From positions 1 to 64,000 of the forward strand of contig NZ_NINW01000028.1 of assembly GCF_002188465.1 (NCBI RefSeq): DNA of 64,000 bases. The letters run 5' to 3'. The notes below the pieces were generated by a model. That model was given only the letters and a program-made list of their open reading frames with translations, had not been told where the DNA came from and did no database searches. Position 1 is the first letter of the stretch. Each line of letters opens with the position of its first letter. Below, one piece after another: positions 58,054 to 64,000 of this stretch. Source of the stretch: Pigmentiphaga sp. NML080357. Its GTDB lineage: Bacteria > Pseudomonadota > Gammaproteobacteria > Burkholderiales > Burkholderiaceae_B. Position numbers and translations under genes: made by a program.

Positions 58054-59580
58054 CTATACCCTACCGGGTATCTGCAGCGTGCGGCCCACGGCGAGGGCCG
58101 AGCCTTTGATGCGGTTCAGGGACCGCAGTTGCTCGATCGAGGTGCCGTACTGGCGCGCGATGGAGCTGAGGGTTTCGCCCTTGCGGACCTTGTGCGTGCG
58201 CACGTGGACCTTTTTCTTGGCGCGGCTGTTGTTGTCGGCCACGGCGCGCACGGGGGTGGGGCCGGCGCTGGCCACCAGGGTGGGCTCGGCCTGCCTGCTG
58301 GTGGGCACCATCAGGATATCGCCCGCGCCGACGCGCGAACGCGAGCCCAGGCCGTTGGCACGGCGCAGCGTGGCTACCGAGGTGCCGTATTTCTTGGCGA
58401 CGCTGGTCAGCGTTTCGCCGCGTCCCAGTTCGTGGGTGTGCCAGGACGACAGCGAGCCGCTGTACGCGCGCAGGTTGGCTTCGAAGATGCTGATGCGGTC
58501 GGCCGGCAGCAGCAGCGTCGGTTCATGGCTGCCGAGGATGACGCCGCGGTTGAACGAAGGGTTCAGCGCCTTGAATTCTTCCAGCGGCATTTCGGCCAGC
58601 TGGGCGGCCAGCTTGACGTCGATGTTGCGGCTCTTGGTGATGGTGACGAAATACGGCTGGTTCTCGATGGCCGGCAGCGCAATGTTGTAGGCGGCGGGAT
58701 TGGCGATGATGTTCTTGATCGCCTGCAGCTTCGGAATGTAGTTGCGCGTTTCGTCCGGCATGTCGAGCGACAGGTAGTCCGTCGGCAGGCCGCGCGCGGT
58801 GTTCTTGTCGATGGCGCGCTTGACCGAGCCTTCGCCCCAGTTATACGAGGCCAGCGCCAGGTGCCAGTCGCCGTGGAAGTCGAACAGGTACTGCAGGTAG
58901 TCCATGGCCGCCCTGGTGGAGGCGATGGGATCGCGGCGCTCGTCGCGCCACCAGTCCTGCTTCAGGTTGAAGCCGCGGCCGGTGGCGGGGATGAACTGCC
59001 ACAGGCCGGAAGCCTGCGAGCGCGACAGCGCCCATGGGTCGTAGGAGCTTTCGACGAAAGGCAGGAGGGCCAGTTCGGTGGGCATGCCGCGCTGGTCGAT
59101 TTCCTCGACGATGTAATAGAGGTACTTGCCCGCGCGTTCGGCGGTCCGCTGGATGTAGTCGGGGCGCGAGGCGTAGAAGTTCTCCCACTCCTTGACCAGC
59201 GCGGTATCGATGTTGGGCACCGCGAAGCCGCGGCGGATGCGGGTCCAGATGTCGGCGGGCTGTACCGTCAGGTCGACCGTCCTCGGTTCCAGCCCGTCGT
59301 CGGGAGTCTGCATCGCCAACGGGGCGTCGAGCCGGCGGCCGGAGGCGCGCGGAGCCGGGGCGATTCGAGAGGAGGAGAACCCGGCCGGGGCGTCGGCCAT
59401 GACGGGGGAGGCGACCGTCGCGGAATGCATATTGTGGTCGGATGTCGCGGGAGGCTCCATCGAAGCGCAGCCCGCCAGGACCATCACGCACCCGGCGATC
59501 AGGATTTTGAACGAAGAGGCTGGACGGCCATCGCGGACGCCCGCCCGCAGATTCCAGACGCCGCGGGGGCGCAGTTGCAT
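58054..59580 (-). CDS. mltD: membrane-bound lytic transglycosylase D with LysM domains
   Basis: Lipoprotein of 508 residues. Signal peptide with lipobox LAGC near residue 37. The SLT domain (about 110-270) has LLPFVESSYDPWALSRSQASG in part with the catalytic Glu, GLWQFIPATGR and LALASYNWGEGSV. Two LysM modules follow near the C-terminus (HELGRGETLTSVAKKYGTS..., HKVRKGETLSSIARQYGTS...), which bind peptidoglycan. It cuts glycan strands to give 1,6-anhydromuropeptides. ATG 59580 has AAGGAC upstream; GTG 59601 is a weaker option. A long hairpin lies in its leader. Confidence 0.94.
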   Translation of the reverse strand: MQLRPRGVWNLRAGVRDGRPASSFKILIAGCVMVLAGCASMEPPATSDHNMHSATVASPVMADAPAGFSSSRIAPAPRASGRRLDAPLAMQTPDDGLEPRTVDLTVQPADIWTRIRRGFAVPNIDTALVKEWENFYASRPDYIQRTAERAGKYLYYIVEEIDQRGMPTELALLPFVESSYDPWALSRSQASGLWQFIPATGRGFNLKQDWWRDERRDPIASTRAAMDYLQYLFDFHGDWHLALASYNWGEGSVKRAIDKNTARGLPTDYLSLDMPDETRNYIPKLQAIKNIIANPAAYNIALPAIENQPYFVTITKSRNIDVKLAAQLAEMPLEEFKALNPSFNRGVILGSHEPTLLLPADRISIFEANLRAYSGSLSSWHTHELGRGETLTSVAKKYGTSVATLRRANGLGSRSRVGAGDILMVPTSRQAEPTLVASAGPTPVRAVADNNSRAKKKVHVRTHKVRKGETLSSIARQYGTSIEQLRSLNRIKGSALAVGRTLQIPGRV

Positions 59581-59603
59581 GTTTTCTATGTCCTTGACCA
59601 CGT

Positions 59604-59646
59604 GCCTCGCTTGGCCTCGTCCCTGGAGGACGGGGCCAAGCGAGGC
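59604..59646 (-). promoter_or_regulatory. 19-bp stem-loop in the mltD leader
   Basis: 59604-59622 and 59628-59646 pair over 19 positions with one G-T pair and a five-base loop (arms begin GCCTCGCTTGGCC and end GGCCAAGCGAGGC). It is 24 bases before the mltD ATG and just upstream of the ribosome site. A second hairpin, GGAGCC-gca-GGCTCC, lies near 59660. No T run follows on the minus strand, so it is more likely an attenuating or stabilising leader hairpin, or a regulator site, than a terminator. Confidence 0.65.
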
Positions 59647-59734
59647 AGTTTCAATTCGGAGCCGCAGGCTCCTCCCGGTGAGTGAAGAGGAGCGGCCTCG
59701 CGGCCAGCGTGACTCTTAGCGCATTTAGCGCGGC

Positions 59735-59764
59735 ATAGTACGAATCGAGAGCGGTTCTCGTCAA
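59735..59764 (-). promoter_or_regulatory. sigma-70 promoter for mltD
   Basis: Minus strand TTGACG (59764-59759), an 18-base spacer and TACTAT (59740-59735). The predicted start near 59728 gives a leader of about 148 bases that contains the hairpins described at 59604-59646. Confidence 0.65.
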
Positions 59765-59831
59765 CCCGCTTTTACAAATTCGAAGCTTTTGCCTGCCATT
59801 GCGCGCAAATCAAGGCAAGATGCGAACCGCT

Positions 59832-60671
59832 CTACCGGAAGTTGTTCTTCCATTCGCGCAGTGCGGCGAACACTTCGACCTCGTTCGAAAGCGGCTTGCC
59901 GGCGTGCGCCGCGGCGGCCGCCGCCACCTCCGGAACCGCTGTACGCAGGAAGGGGTTGACCTGCCGTTCGAGATCGAGCGTGGTCGGCACCGTGGGCTGG
60001 GCCTGCTCGCGCAGGTGACGCGCCTGCTGGTGCCATACCTGCAACGCGGCGTTGTCGGGTTCTACCGCCACCGCCCACGCCAGATTGGACAGCGTGTATT
60101 CGTGTGCGCAGTAGATGCGGGTCTTGCCCGGCAGCGCCGCCAGCTTGGCGAGCGAATCCTTCATCTGCTGCGGGGTGCCCTCGAACAGGCGGCCACAGCC
60201 CGAGGCGAACAGCGTATCGCCGCAGAACACCAGCGGCTCGACGCCGGCGGCGCGGCCGGCGTAGGCGATGTGGCCGGCGGTGTGGCCGGGGACGTCGAGC
60301 ACCTCGAGATCCAGGTCCAATTCGGGAAGCGTGACACGGTCGCCCTGCGACAGCCGGCGGTCGCAATGGGGCAGCTTTTCGCCCGCCGGGCCGAAGACCG
60401 TGGCGCCGGTGCGTTCGACCAGCTCCAGCACGCCGCCGACATGGTCCTTGTGGTGATGAGTCAGTAGAATGGCACGAAGCTGCACGCGCTGCTGTTGCAG
60501 TGCCGCCAGGACCGGCGCGGCGTCGCCCGGGTCCACCACGGCAGCCAGCGTGCCTTGACGGACCAGCCATAGATAGTTGTCATCGAAGGCAGGTATGCCG
60601 CTTATTCCTGCCGTCGCGCCGGCATCTTGGATGCCGGTCGATCGCTTGCTTCCTTTCACCGGGTCTTTCAT
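59832..60671 (-). CDS. gloB: hydroxyacylglutathione hydrolase (glyoxalase II)
   Basis: Protein of 279 residues of the metallo-beta-lactamase fold. Metal ligands: THHHKDHVGG, GHTAGHIAY, FCGDTLFASGCGRLFEG in part, and CAHEYTLSNL; the C-terminal KPLSNEVEVFAALREWKN region fits glyoxalase II. It hydrolyses S-lactoylglutathione to lactate and glutathione in methylglyoxal detoxification. ATG 60671 would put a 20-residue lead before GISGIPAFDDNYLW; the true start may lie inside this. It is divergent from, and overlaps the leader of, the methyltransferase gene five bases away. Confidence 0.93.
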   Translation of the reverse strand: MKDPVKGSKRSTGIQDAGATAGISGIPAFDDNYLWLVRQGTLAAVVDPGDAAPVLAALQQQRVQLRAILLTHHHKDHVGGVLELVERTGATVFGPAGEKLPHCDRRLSQGDRVTLPELDLDLEVLDVPGHTAGHIAYAGRAAGVEPLVFCGDTLFASGCGRLFEGTPQQMKDSLAKLAALPGKTRIYCAHEYTLSNLAWAVAVEPDNAALQVWHQQARHLREQAQPTVPTTLDLERQVNPFLRTAVPEVAAAAAAHAGKPLSNEVEVFAALREWKNNFR

Positions 60672-60675
60672 TTCG

Positions 60676-61524
60676 ATGCTGCCGTCTGACGTCCAGGATA
60701 CCCCGATTGTAGAGCTTGCCGCGTGGCTGGCGACCGACCCCGGCCGCCACGCGCTCGCCTGGGAGCAGGCGCGGCTCGACGAGGCCGTGTCCGACGTGTT
60801 CGGCTTTCATGCGATGCAGGCCGGGCTGGCCGAGCTGGACGCGCTGCGCGCCAACCGCATGCCCTTCAAGGGCTATGTCGCCGGCGCCATTCCTTCCGAG
60901 GCGCAACGGGCGCGCTGGAACGCGTTCGTCGTTGCCGACCTGGAGGCCTTGCCTTTCGATGCGCAAAGCCTGGACCTGCTGGTGCTGCCTCATACGCTGG
61001 AATGTTCGGCCGATCCCCACCAGGTCTTGCGCGAGGCCGAGCGCGTGCTGATCCCCGAGGGGCGCCTGGTGATTACCGGATTCAATCCCTGGAGCCTGTG
61101 GGGCGCGGGGCGCATGCTCGGCCGCCGGCGGCCCTTCCTGCCGGCCGGCGTGCAGCCGCTGTCGCCGGCGCGCCTGAAGGATTGGCTGAAGCTGCTGTCG
61201 TTCGAGGTCGACAGCGGCCGGTTCGGACTCTACGTGCCCCCGTGCCATACCGATAAATGGCTGCGGCGGTACGCCTTCATGGAGCGGGCCGGCGAGCGCT
61301 GGTGGCCGGTGTGCGGCGGCCTGTACGTGGTGTCCGCCGTCAAGCGGACGGTGGGCATGCGGCTCATCGGGCCGCCATGGAAAAAACGCAAGGCGCCGCG
61401 GCGGGCGGCGGTGGCGGCTGCGCCGAGGGAGGTCCATCCGGGGGAAGCCCACCCCTTACGCGCCTCGTGCGCCCAATATGATGGGCGCCCAGCCGCTACG
61501 CGGCAGCCCCCCGAGGGGGCCTGA
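60676..61524 (+). CDS. SAM-dependent methyltransferase of the gloB-linked type
   Basis: Protein of 282 residues. A class I methyltransferase core in which ADLEALPFDAQSLDLLVLPHTLECSADPHQVLREA (parts LPFDAQSLDLLVLPHTLE) matches the post-II and motif III region, with FNPWSLWG downstream. This family lies head to head with gloB in many betaproteobacteria, as here. The usual glycine-rich motif I is poorly visible. The substrate is unknown. The last 30 residues ([20 protein letters not shown]...) are read from an intergenic-type repeat, so the original stop was probably earlier. Confidence 0.82.
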   Translation: MLPSDVQDTPIVELAAWLATDPGRHALAWEQARLDEAVSDVFGFHAMQAGLAELDALRANRMPFKGYVAGAIPSEAQRARWNAFVVADLEALPFDAQSLDLLVLPHTLECSADPHQVLREAERVLIPEGRLVITGFNPWSLWGAGRMLGRRRPFLPAGVQPLSPARLKDWLKLLSFEVDSGRFGLYVPPCHTDKWLRRYAFMERAGERWWPVCGGLYVVSAVKRTVGMRLIGPPWKKRKAPRRAAVAAAPREVHPGEAHPLRASCAQYDGRPAATRQPPEGA

Positions 61525-61575
61525 GCCCGCCTTGGGGCCCTGGATGGGGGCGCCCGTTCGGGCGGGGCTCAGGCT
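61436..61575. repeat. diverged intergenic repeat and hairpins at convergent 3' ends
   Basis: AGCCCACCCCTTACGCGCC at 61447 resembles the arm start of the 258-bp elements; GCCGC-tac-GCGGC and CCCCCCGAGGGGGC follow. A larger stem (CCTGAGCCCGCC at about 61520 with GGGCGGGGCTCAGG at 61561-61574) spans the end of the GntR gene. The 37-nt hairpin itself is absent. The left part lies inside the methyltransferase reading frame. Confidence 0.6.
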
Positions 61576-62270
61576 TCGAAGAGGTTTTGGCGGATTTGCT
61601 GGAGGTGGCCCAGAAGAAGGTCGCGGGCCTGGGCGGCGTCGCGGTCTTTGAGGGCTTCGACGATGGCGCGGTGCTGGTGCTGGTATTGCTCCCGCCGTTC
61701 GGGCGTGAGCGAGCGGCGCTTGAGACGGCCCCATTCGCCTTGTTCGCGGACGCGGTTGGTCAGCTCGAGGATCTGCAGGAAAAAGGAGTTGTGGGTCGCC
61801 TCGGCGAACGACTTGTGCAGTTCGCCGTCCCAGTGTTCGAAGGCCTCGATGCTGGCCGCGGCTTCCGATTCGTCCACGCATTGCTGCATGCGGGCGAAAT
61901 CGGCGGCGTTGGCGTTGCGCGCGATCAGCGCCGGCATCAGCGGTTCTATCAGGAGCCGCGCTTCCATGAGTTCGGCCGGGCTGGTGCTGACGCCCGGAGC
62001 CGGTGTCGCGCCACCCGCCAGCGCCTGCGCGCCTTCGGCGACGAAGGTGCCGCTGCCCACGGACTGCACGATCAGGCCGCGTGCCCGCAGGTCGGCCAGC
62101 ACGCGCCGCACCGATCCTCGCGATATGGCGAAACGCTGGCTGAGTTCGCGCTCGGGCGGCAGCTTGACCCCCACGTGCAGCCTGCCGCTGGAGATTTCGC
62201 CCAGCAGGTGCTGCATGAGTTCCTTGGCCCCCGGGGCCCGCGATATGGGGGTATGCGCTGATTCGTCCAT
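61569..62270 (-). CDS. GntR/FadR-type (FCD) transcriptional regulator
   Basis: Protein of 233 residues. N-terminal winged helix with KLPPERELSQRFAISRGSVRRVLADLRARGLI in part, then an all-helical FCD ligand domain (ARLLIEPLMPALIARNANAADF, HWDGELHKSFAEATHN in part) with metal-binding-type Asp and His residues. It is divergent from the FAH-family/Bug operon with 136 bases between, where CCAATTGG-type sites lie, so it most likely represses that operon until an organic acid binds. ATG 62270 is the natural start. Confidence 0.92.
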   Translation of the reverse strand: MDESAHTPISRAPGAKELMQHLLGEISSGRLHVGVKLPPERELSQRFAISRGSVRRVLADLRARGLIVQSVGSGTFVAEGAQALAGGATPAPGVSTSPAELMEARLLIEPLMPALIARNANAADFARMQQCVDESEAAASIEAFEHWDGELHKSFAEATHNSFFLQILELTNRVREQGEWGRLKRRSLTPERREQYQHQHRAIVEALKDRDAAQARDLLLGHLQQIRQNLFEA

Positions 62271-62306
62271 GGTGGCTATCCCTCTCCTGGCGCTAACTTA
62301 ATTCAA

Positions 62307-62390
62307 TGGTACCAATTGGTCAAATCTCCCGGCGCGTTATGCTTGCTGAAGATCCAATTTGGTTTTATATTGGTATAAATAAATACCAAT
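62307..62390. promoter_or_regulatory. GntR operator cluster (CCAATTGG-type sites)
   Basis: Three related dyads lie between the divergent genes: TGGTACCAATTGGT (62307-62320), CCAATTTGG (62354-62362) and ATTGGTAT-aaataa-ATACCAAT (62369-62390). All share the half-site TTGGT/ACCAA, close to the T-GT/AC-A pattern bound by FadR-type proteins. The last site ends 17 bases before the FAH-family start and could block its promoter or ribosome site. Confidence 0.7.
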
Positions 62391-62406
62391 TGGACCTTAA
62401 GGCATT

Positions 62407-63285
62407 ATGAAATTCGTCAACCTGCTGCTGGACAACGTCAAGACCGTCGCGCTGGTCGATACCGACATGCGCAAATACTGGCCCGTCGCGGAGCTTGCCC
62501 CGGGGTATGCCGGGGACATGGTCCAGTTGGTCCAGGATTACGATCGCATCAAGACCAACCTCGTTGCCCGGGGCGCGGGAAGGCCGCTGGCCGAGGCCGC
62601 GCTGCTGGCGCCCATCGACCAGCCCCGGCGCAATATTTTCTGCGTCGGCAAGAACTACTTCGACCACGCCGCTGAGTTCAGCAAGTCCGGTTTCGACGCC
62701 AGCGCCAAGGAGGGCGAGCACGTGCCCGAGGCGCCCGTGGTTTTCACCAAGGCTTATTCCACCGTCATCGGGCCCGGCGCGCCGATTCCGTCCCATCCCG
62801 GGGTCGCCAGCCAGCTCGATTACGAGGCCGAACTGGCGGTCGTGATCGGCAAGCCCGGACGCGGCATACCCAAGGCGCGGGCGCTTGAGCACGTGTTCGG
62901 CTACACCATCGTCAATGACTTCACCGCGCGCGACCTGCAAAAACTCCATCGCCAGTGGTTCCTGGGGAAGTCGCTGGACGGCTTCTGCCCCATGGGCCCG
63001 GTACTCGTCACGGCGGATGAGGTGGATGCGGGCAATCTCGACATCCGGTGCTGGGTCAACGGCGAATTGCGCCAGGATGCCAACACCCGGCAATTGATTT
63101 TCGACATTCCGACGTTGATCGAGACCATCTCGGCGGGCATCACGCTGCAGCCGGGAGACATCATCGCCACTGGTACGCCGGCCGGCGTGGGTATCGGTTT
63201 CGAGCCGCCGCGCTTCGTCCGGAGCGGCGACGTCATCCGCATCGAGGTGCAGGGCATAGGCACGCTCGAGAATACGGTGGACTGA
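62407..63285 (+). CDS. fumarylacetoacetate hydrolase family protein
   Basis: Protein of 292 residues of the FAH family (2-keto-4-pentenoate hydratase/acylpyruvase relatives). Marks: NIFCVGKNYFDHAAEF with the usual Lys and His, DYEAELAVVIGK with the metal-binding Glu pair, GYTIVNDFTARDLQ, and IIATGTPAGVGIGF. It probably cleaves or hydrates a 2-oxo acid in breakdown of an aromatic or sugar acid; the exact substrate is unknown. ATG 62407 follows the operator cluster. The Bug receptor gene 82 bases on is likely in the same operon and would bring in the substrate. Confidence 0.92.
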   Translation: MKFVNLLLDNVKTVALVDTDMRKYWPVAELAPGYAGDMVQLVQDYDRIKTNLVARGAGRPLAEAALLAPIDQPRRNIFCVGKNYFDHAAEFSKSGFDASAKEGEHVPEAPVVFTKAYSTVIGPGAPIPSHPGVASQLDYEAELAVVIGKPGRGIPKARALEHVFGYTIVNDFTARDLQKLHRQWFLGKSLDGFCPMGPVLVTADEVDAGNLDIRCWVNGELRQDANTRQLIFDIPTLIETISAGITLQPGDIIATGTPAGVGIGFEPPRFVRSGDVIRIEVQGIGTLENTVD

Positions 63286-63367
63286 GCGGCGCGGGCGCGG
63301 CCCGCACGCTGCGACCCCCGGATACACGGGGGCGGGCTTATTCCCCAAAGGGGGACGAGGAGACGAC

Positions 63368-64000
63368 ATGAAACGCACTCTGTTGGCATGGGCGGCGTGT
63401 TGCGCCGTCCTGGCGGGCCCGGCGGCCGCCGCGCAGGAAACCTGGCCGGCCAAGCCGATTACGATGATCGTGCCCTTTCCGCCAGGCGGCGTGGCCGATA
63501 CCGTGGCCCGGCCGGTGGCCGAAGCCATGGGCCGCTTCCTGCAGCAGACCGTAGTGGTGGAGAACCGCGGCGGAGCGGGCGGCGGCGTCGGCATGGGGCA
63601 GGTGGCCAAGTCGCCGCCCGACGGCTACACCATCATGATGGCCTTGTCCTCCATCTCGATCCTGCCCGAAGCGGACCAGTTGCTGGGCCGGCCTCCCATG
63701 TACCAGTTGTCCCAGTTCACCCCCATCGCCCGCATCACCGCCGACCCCACCGTGCTGGTCGTGCGCGCCGACAGCCCCTGGAAAACAGCCGAGGAATTCA
63801 TCGCCGCGCAGAAAAAGGGCGAGCGGGAAGTCGCCTACGGTTCTTCCGGCAACTACGGCACCATGCACGTGCCGATGGAAATGCTGCGCAACGAGGCCGG
63901 CCTGAAACTCCTGCACGTGCCCTATACCGGGGCCGGCCCGGCCATCGTGGCGCTGCTGGCGGGCCAGGTCGACGCGGTGGCGACCGGACCGGCTTCCATC
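63368..64000 (+). CDS. Bug/TctC-type solute receptor, cut by the right edge
   Basis: First 211 codons of a tripartite tricarboxylate transporter substrate-binding protein. Signal peptide MKRTLLAWAACCAVLAGPAAAAQ, then the family strands ITMIVPFPPGGVADTVAR (Bug motif 1, binds the carboxylate), VVVENRGGAGGGVGM, DGYTIMM, VAYGSSGNYGTMH and HVPYTGAGPAIVALLAGQVDA in part. ATG 63368 has GAGGAGA upstream. It follows the FAH-family gene on the same strand and probably binds the acid that pathway uses. Unlike the two receptor remnants near 28 kb, it is intact as far as seen. Confidence 0.92.
   Translation, partial: MKRTLLAWAACCAVLAGPAAAAQETWPAKPITMIVPFPPGGVADTVARPVAEAMGRFLQQTVVVENRGGAGGGVGMGQVAKSPPDGYTIMMALSSISILPEADQLLGRPPMYQLSQFTPIARITADPTVLVVRADSPWKTAEEFIAAQKKGEREVAYGSSGNYGTMHVPMEMLRNEAGLKLLHVPYTGAGPAIVALLAGQVDAVATGPASI

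Overview
The window is GC-rich, densely coded bacterial chromosome. Gene content and order point to a betaproteobacterium of the Alcaligenaceae, close to Bordetella or Achromobacter. The pointers are Bug-type (TctC-like) solute receptors, a double-length UvrA, a malic enzyme fused to a phosphotransacetylase-like domain, a tkt-gap-pgk-pyk-fba-purC string and a DctA/DctB/DctD set. This is inference from protein families; no rRNA or tRNA gene is present to anchor it.

Layout. 1-6 kb: an FMN-dependent alpha-hydroxy-acid oxidase whose 5' end is a tandem 81-bp repeat, an Aer-like chemoreceptor, PBP4, and a yqjD-yqjE-yqjK-like envelope operon. 6-12.7 kb: UbiD-family decarboxylase, a long structured leader in front of a lytic transglycosylase-like protein, an ECF41-type sigma factor with a small monooxygenase, an aminotransferase and a divergent FAD-binding protein. 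12.8-18.8 kb: MaeB, patatin-like lipase, a secreted RNase with its barstar inhibitor, Cu/Zn superoxide dismutase, RsmE. 18.9-34.8 kb: central carbon genes (tkt, gap, pgk, pyk, fba) and purC; then about 5.3 kb holding a dead GntR gene, two broken Bug receptor genes, a YbbN-like thioredoxin and a LysR/YeiH pair; then purE, purK and a Sua5/TsaC gene. 34.8-49.5 kb: lipoprotein, flavin reductase, DUF72, PdxH, ChaC, a Tat-exported amidohydrolase behind a large palindrome, MFS exporter, TcdA, class IV aminotransferase, 1936-residue UvrA and two small proteins. 49.7-64 kb: tannase-family esterase, dctA facing dctB-dctD with a sigma-54 promoter, fabI, mltD, gloB, a methyltransferase, and a GntR-controlled fumarylacetoacetase-like/Bug receptor operon that runs off the right edge.

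The most unusual signal is between genes. Seven copies of a 37-nt hairpin (17859, 17996, 28807, 49607, 56774, 57812, 57949) keep exact length and show paired, compensating base changes in two of their three stems. Four of them sit in two 258-bp fold-back elements (17817-18074 and 57770-58027) that have 89-bp inverted arms around an 80-bp core and lie in opposite orientations. Four of the five intergenic regions carrying the hairpin lie between the 3' ends of convergent genes, so a role as bidirectional terminators or domain boundaries is plausible but unproven. The 81-bp tandem repeat at the left edge has a similar build and duplicates a ribosome binding site plus GTG start in frame.

Regulatory sites that can be read directly include a sigma-54 promoter with upstream DctD-like sites for dctA, an ECF41-type promoter ahead of the sigma factor operon, CCAATTGG-type operators for the GntR regulator at 62.3 kb, a 22-bp-arm perfect palindrome at 38.7 kb, and two clear intrinsic terminators.
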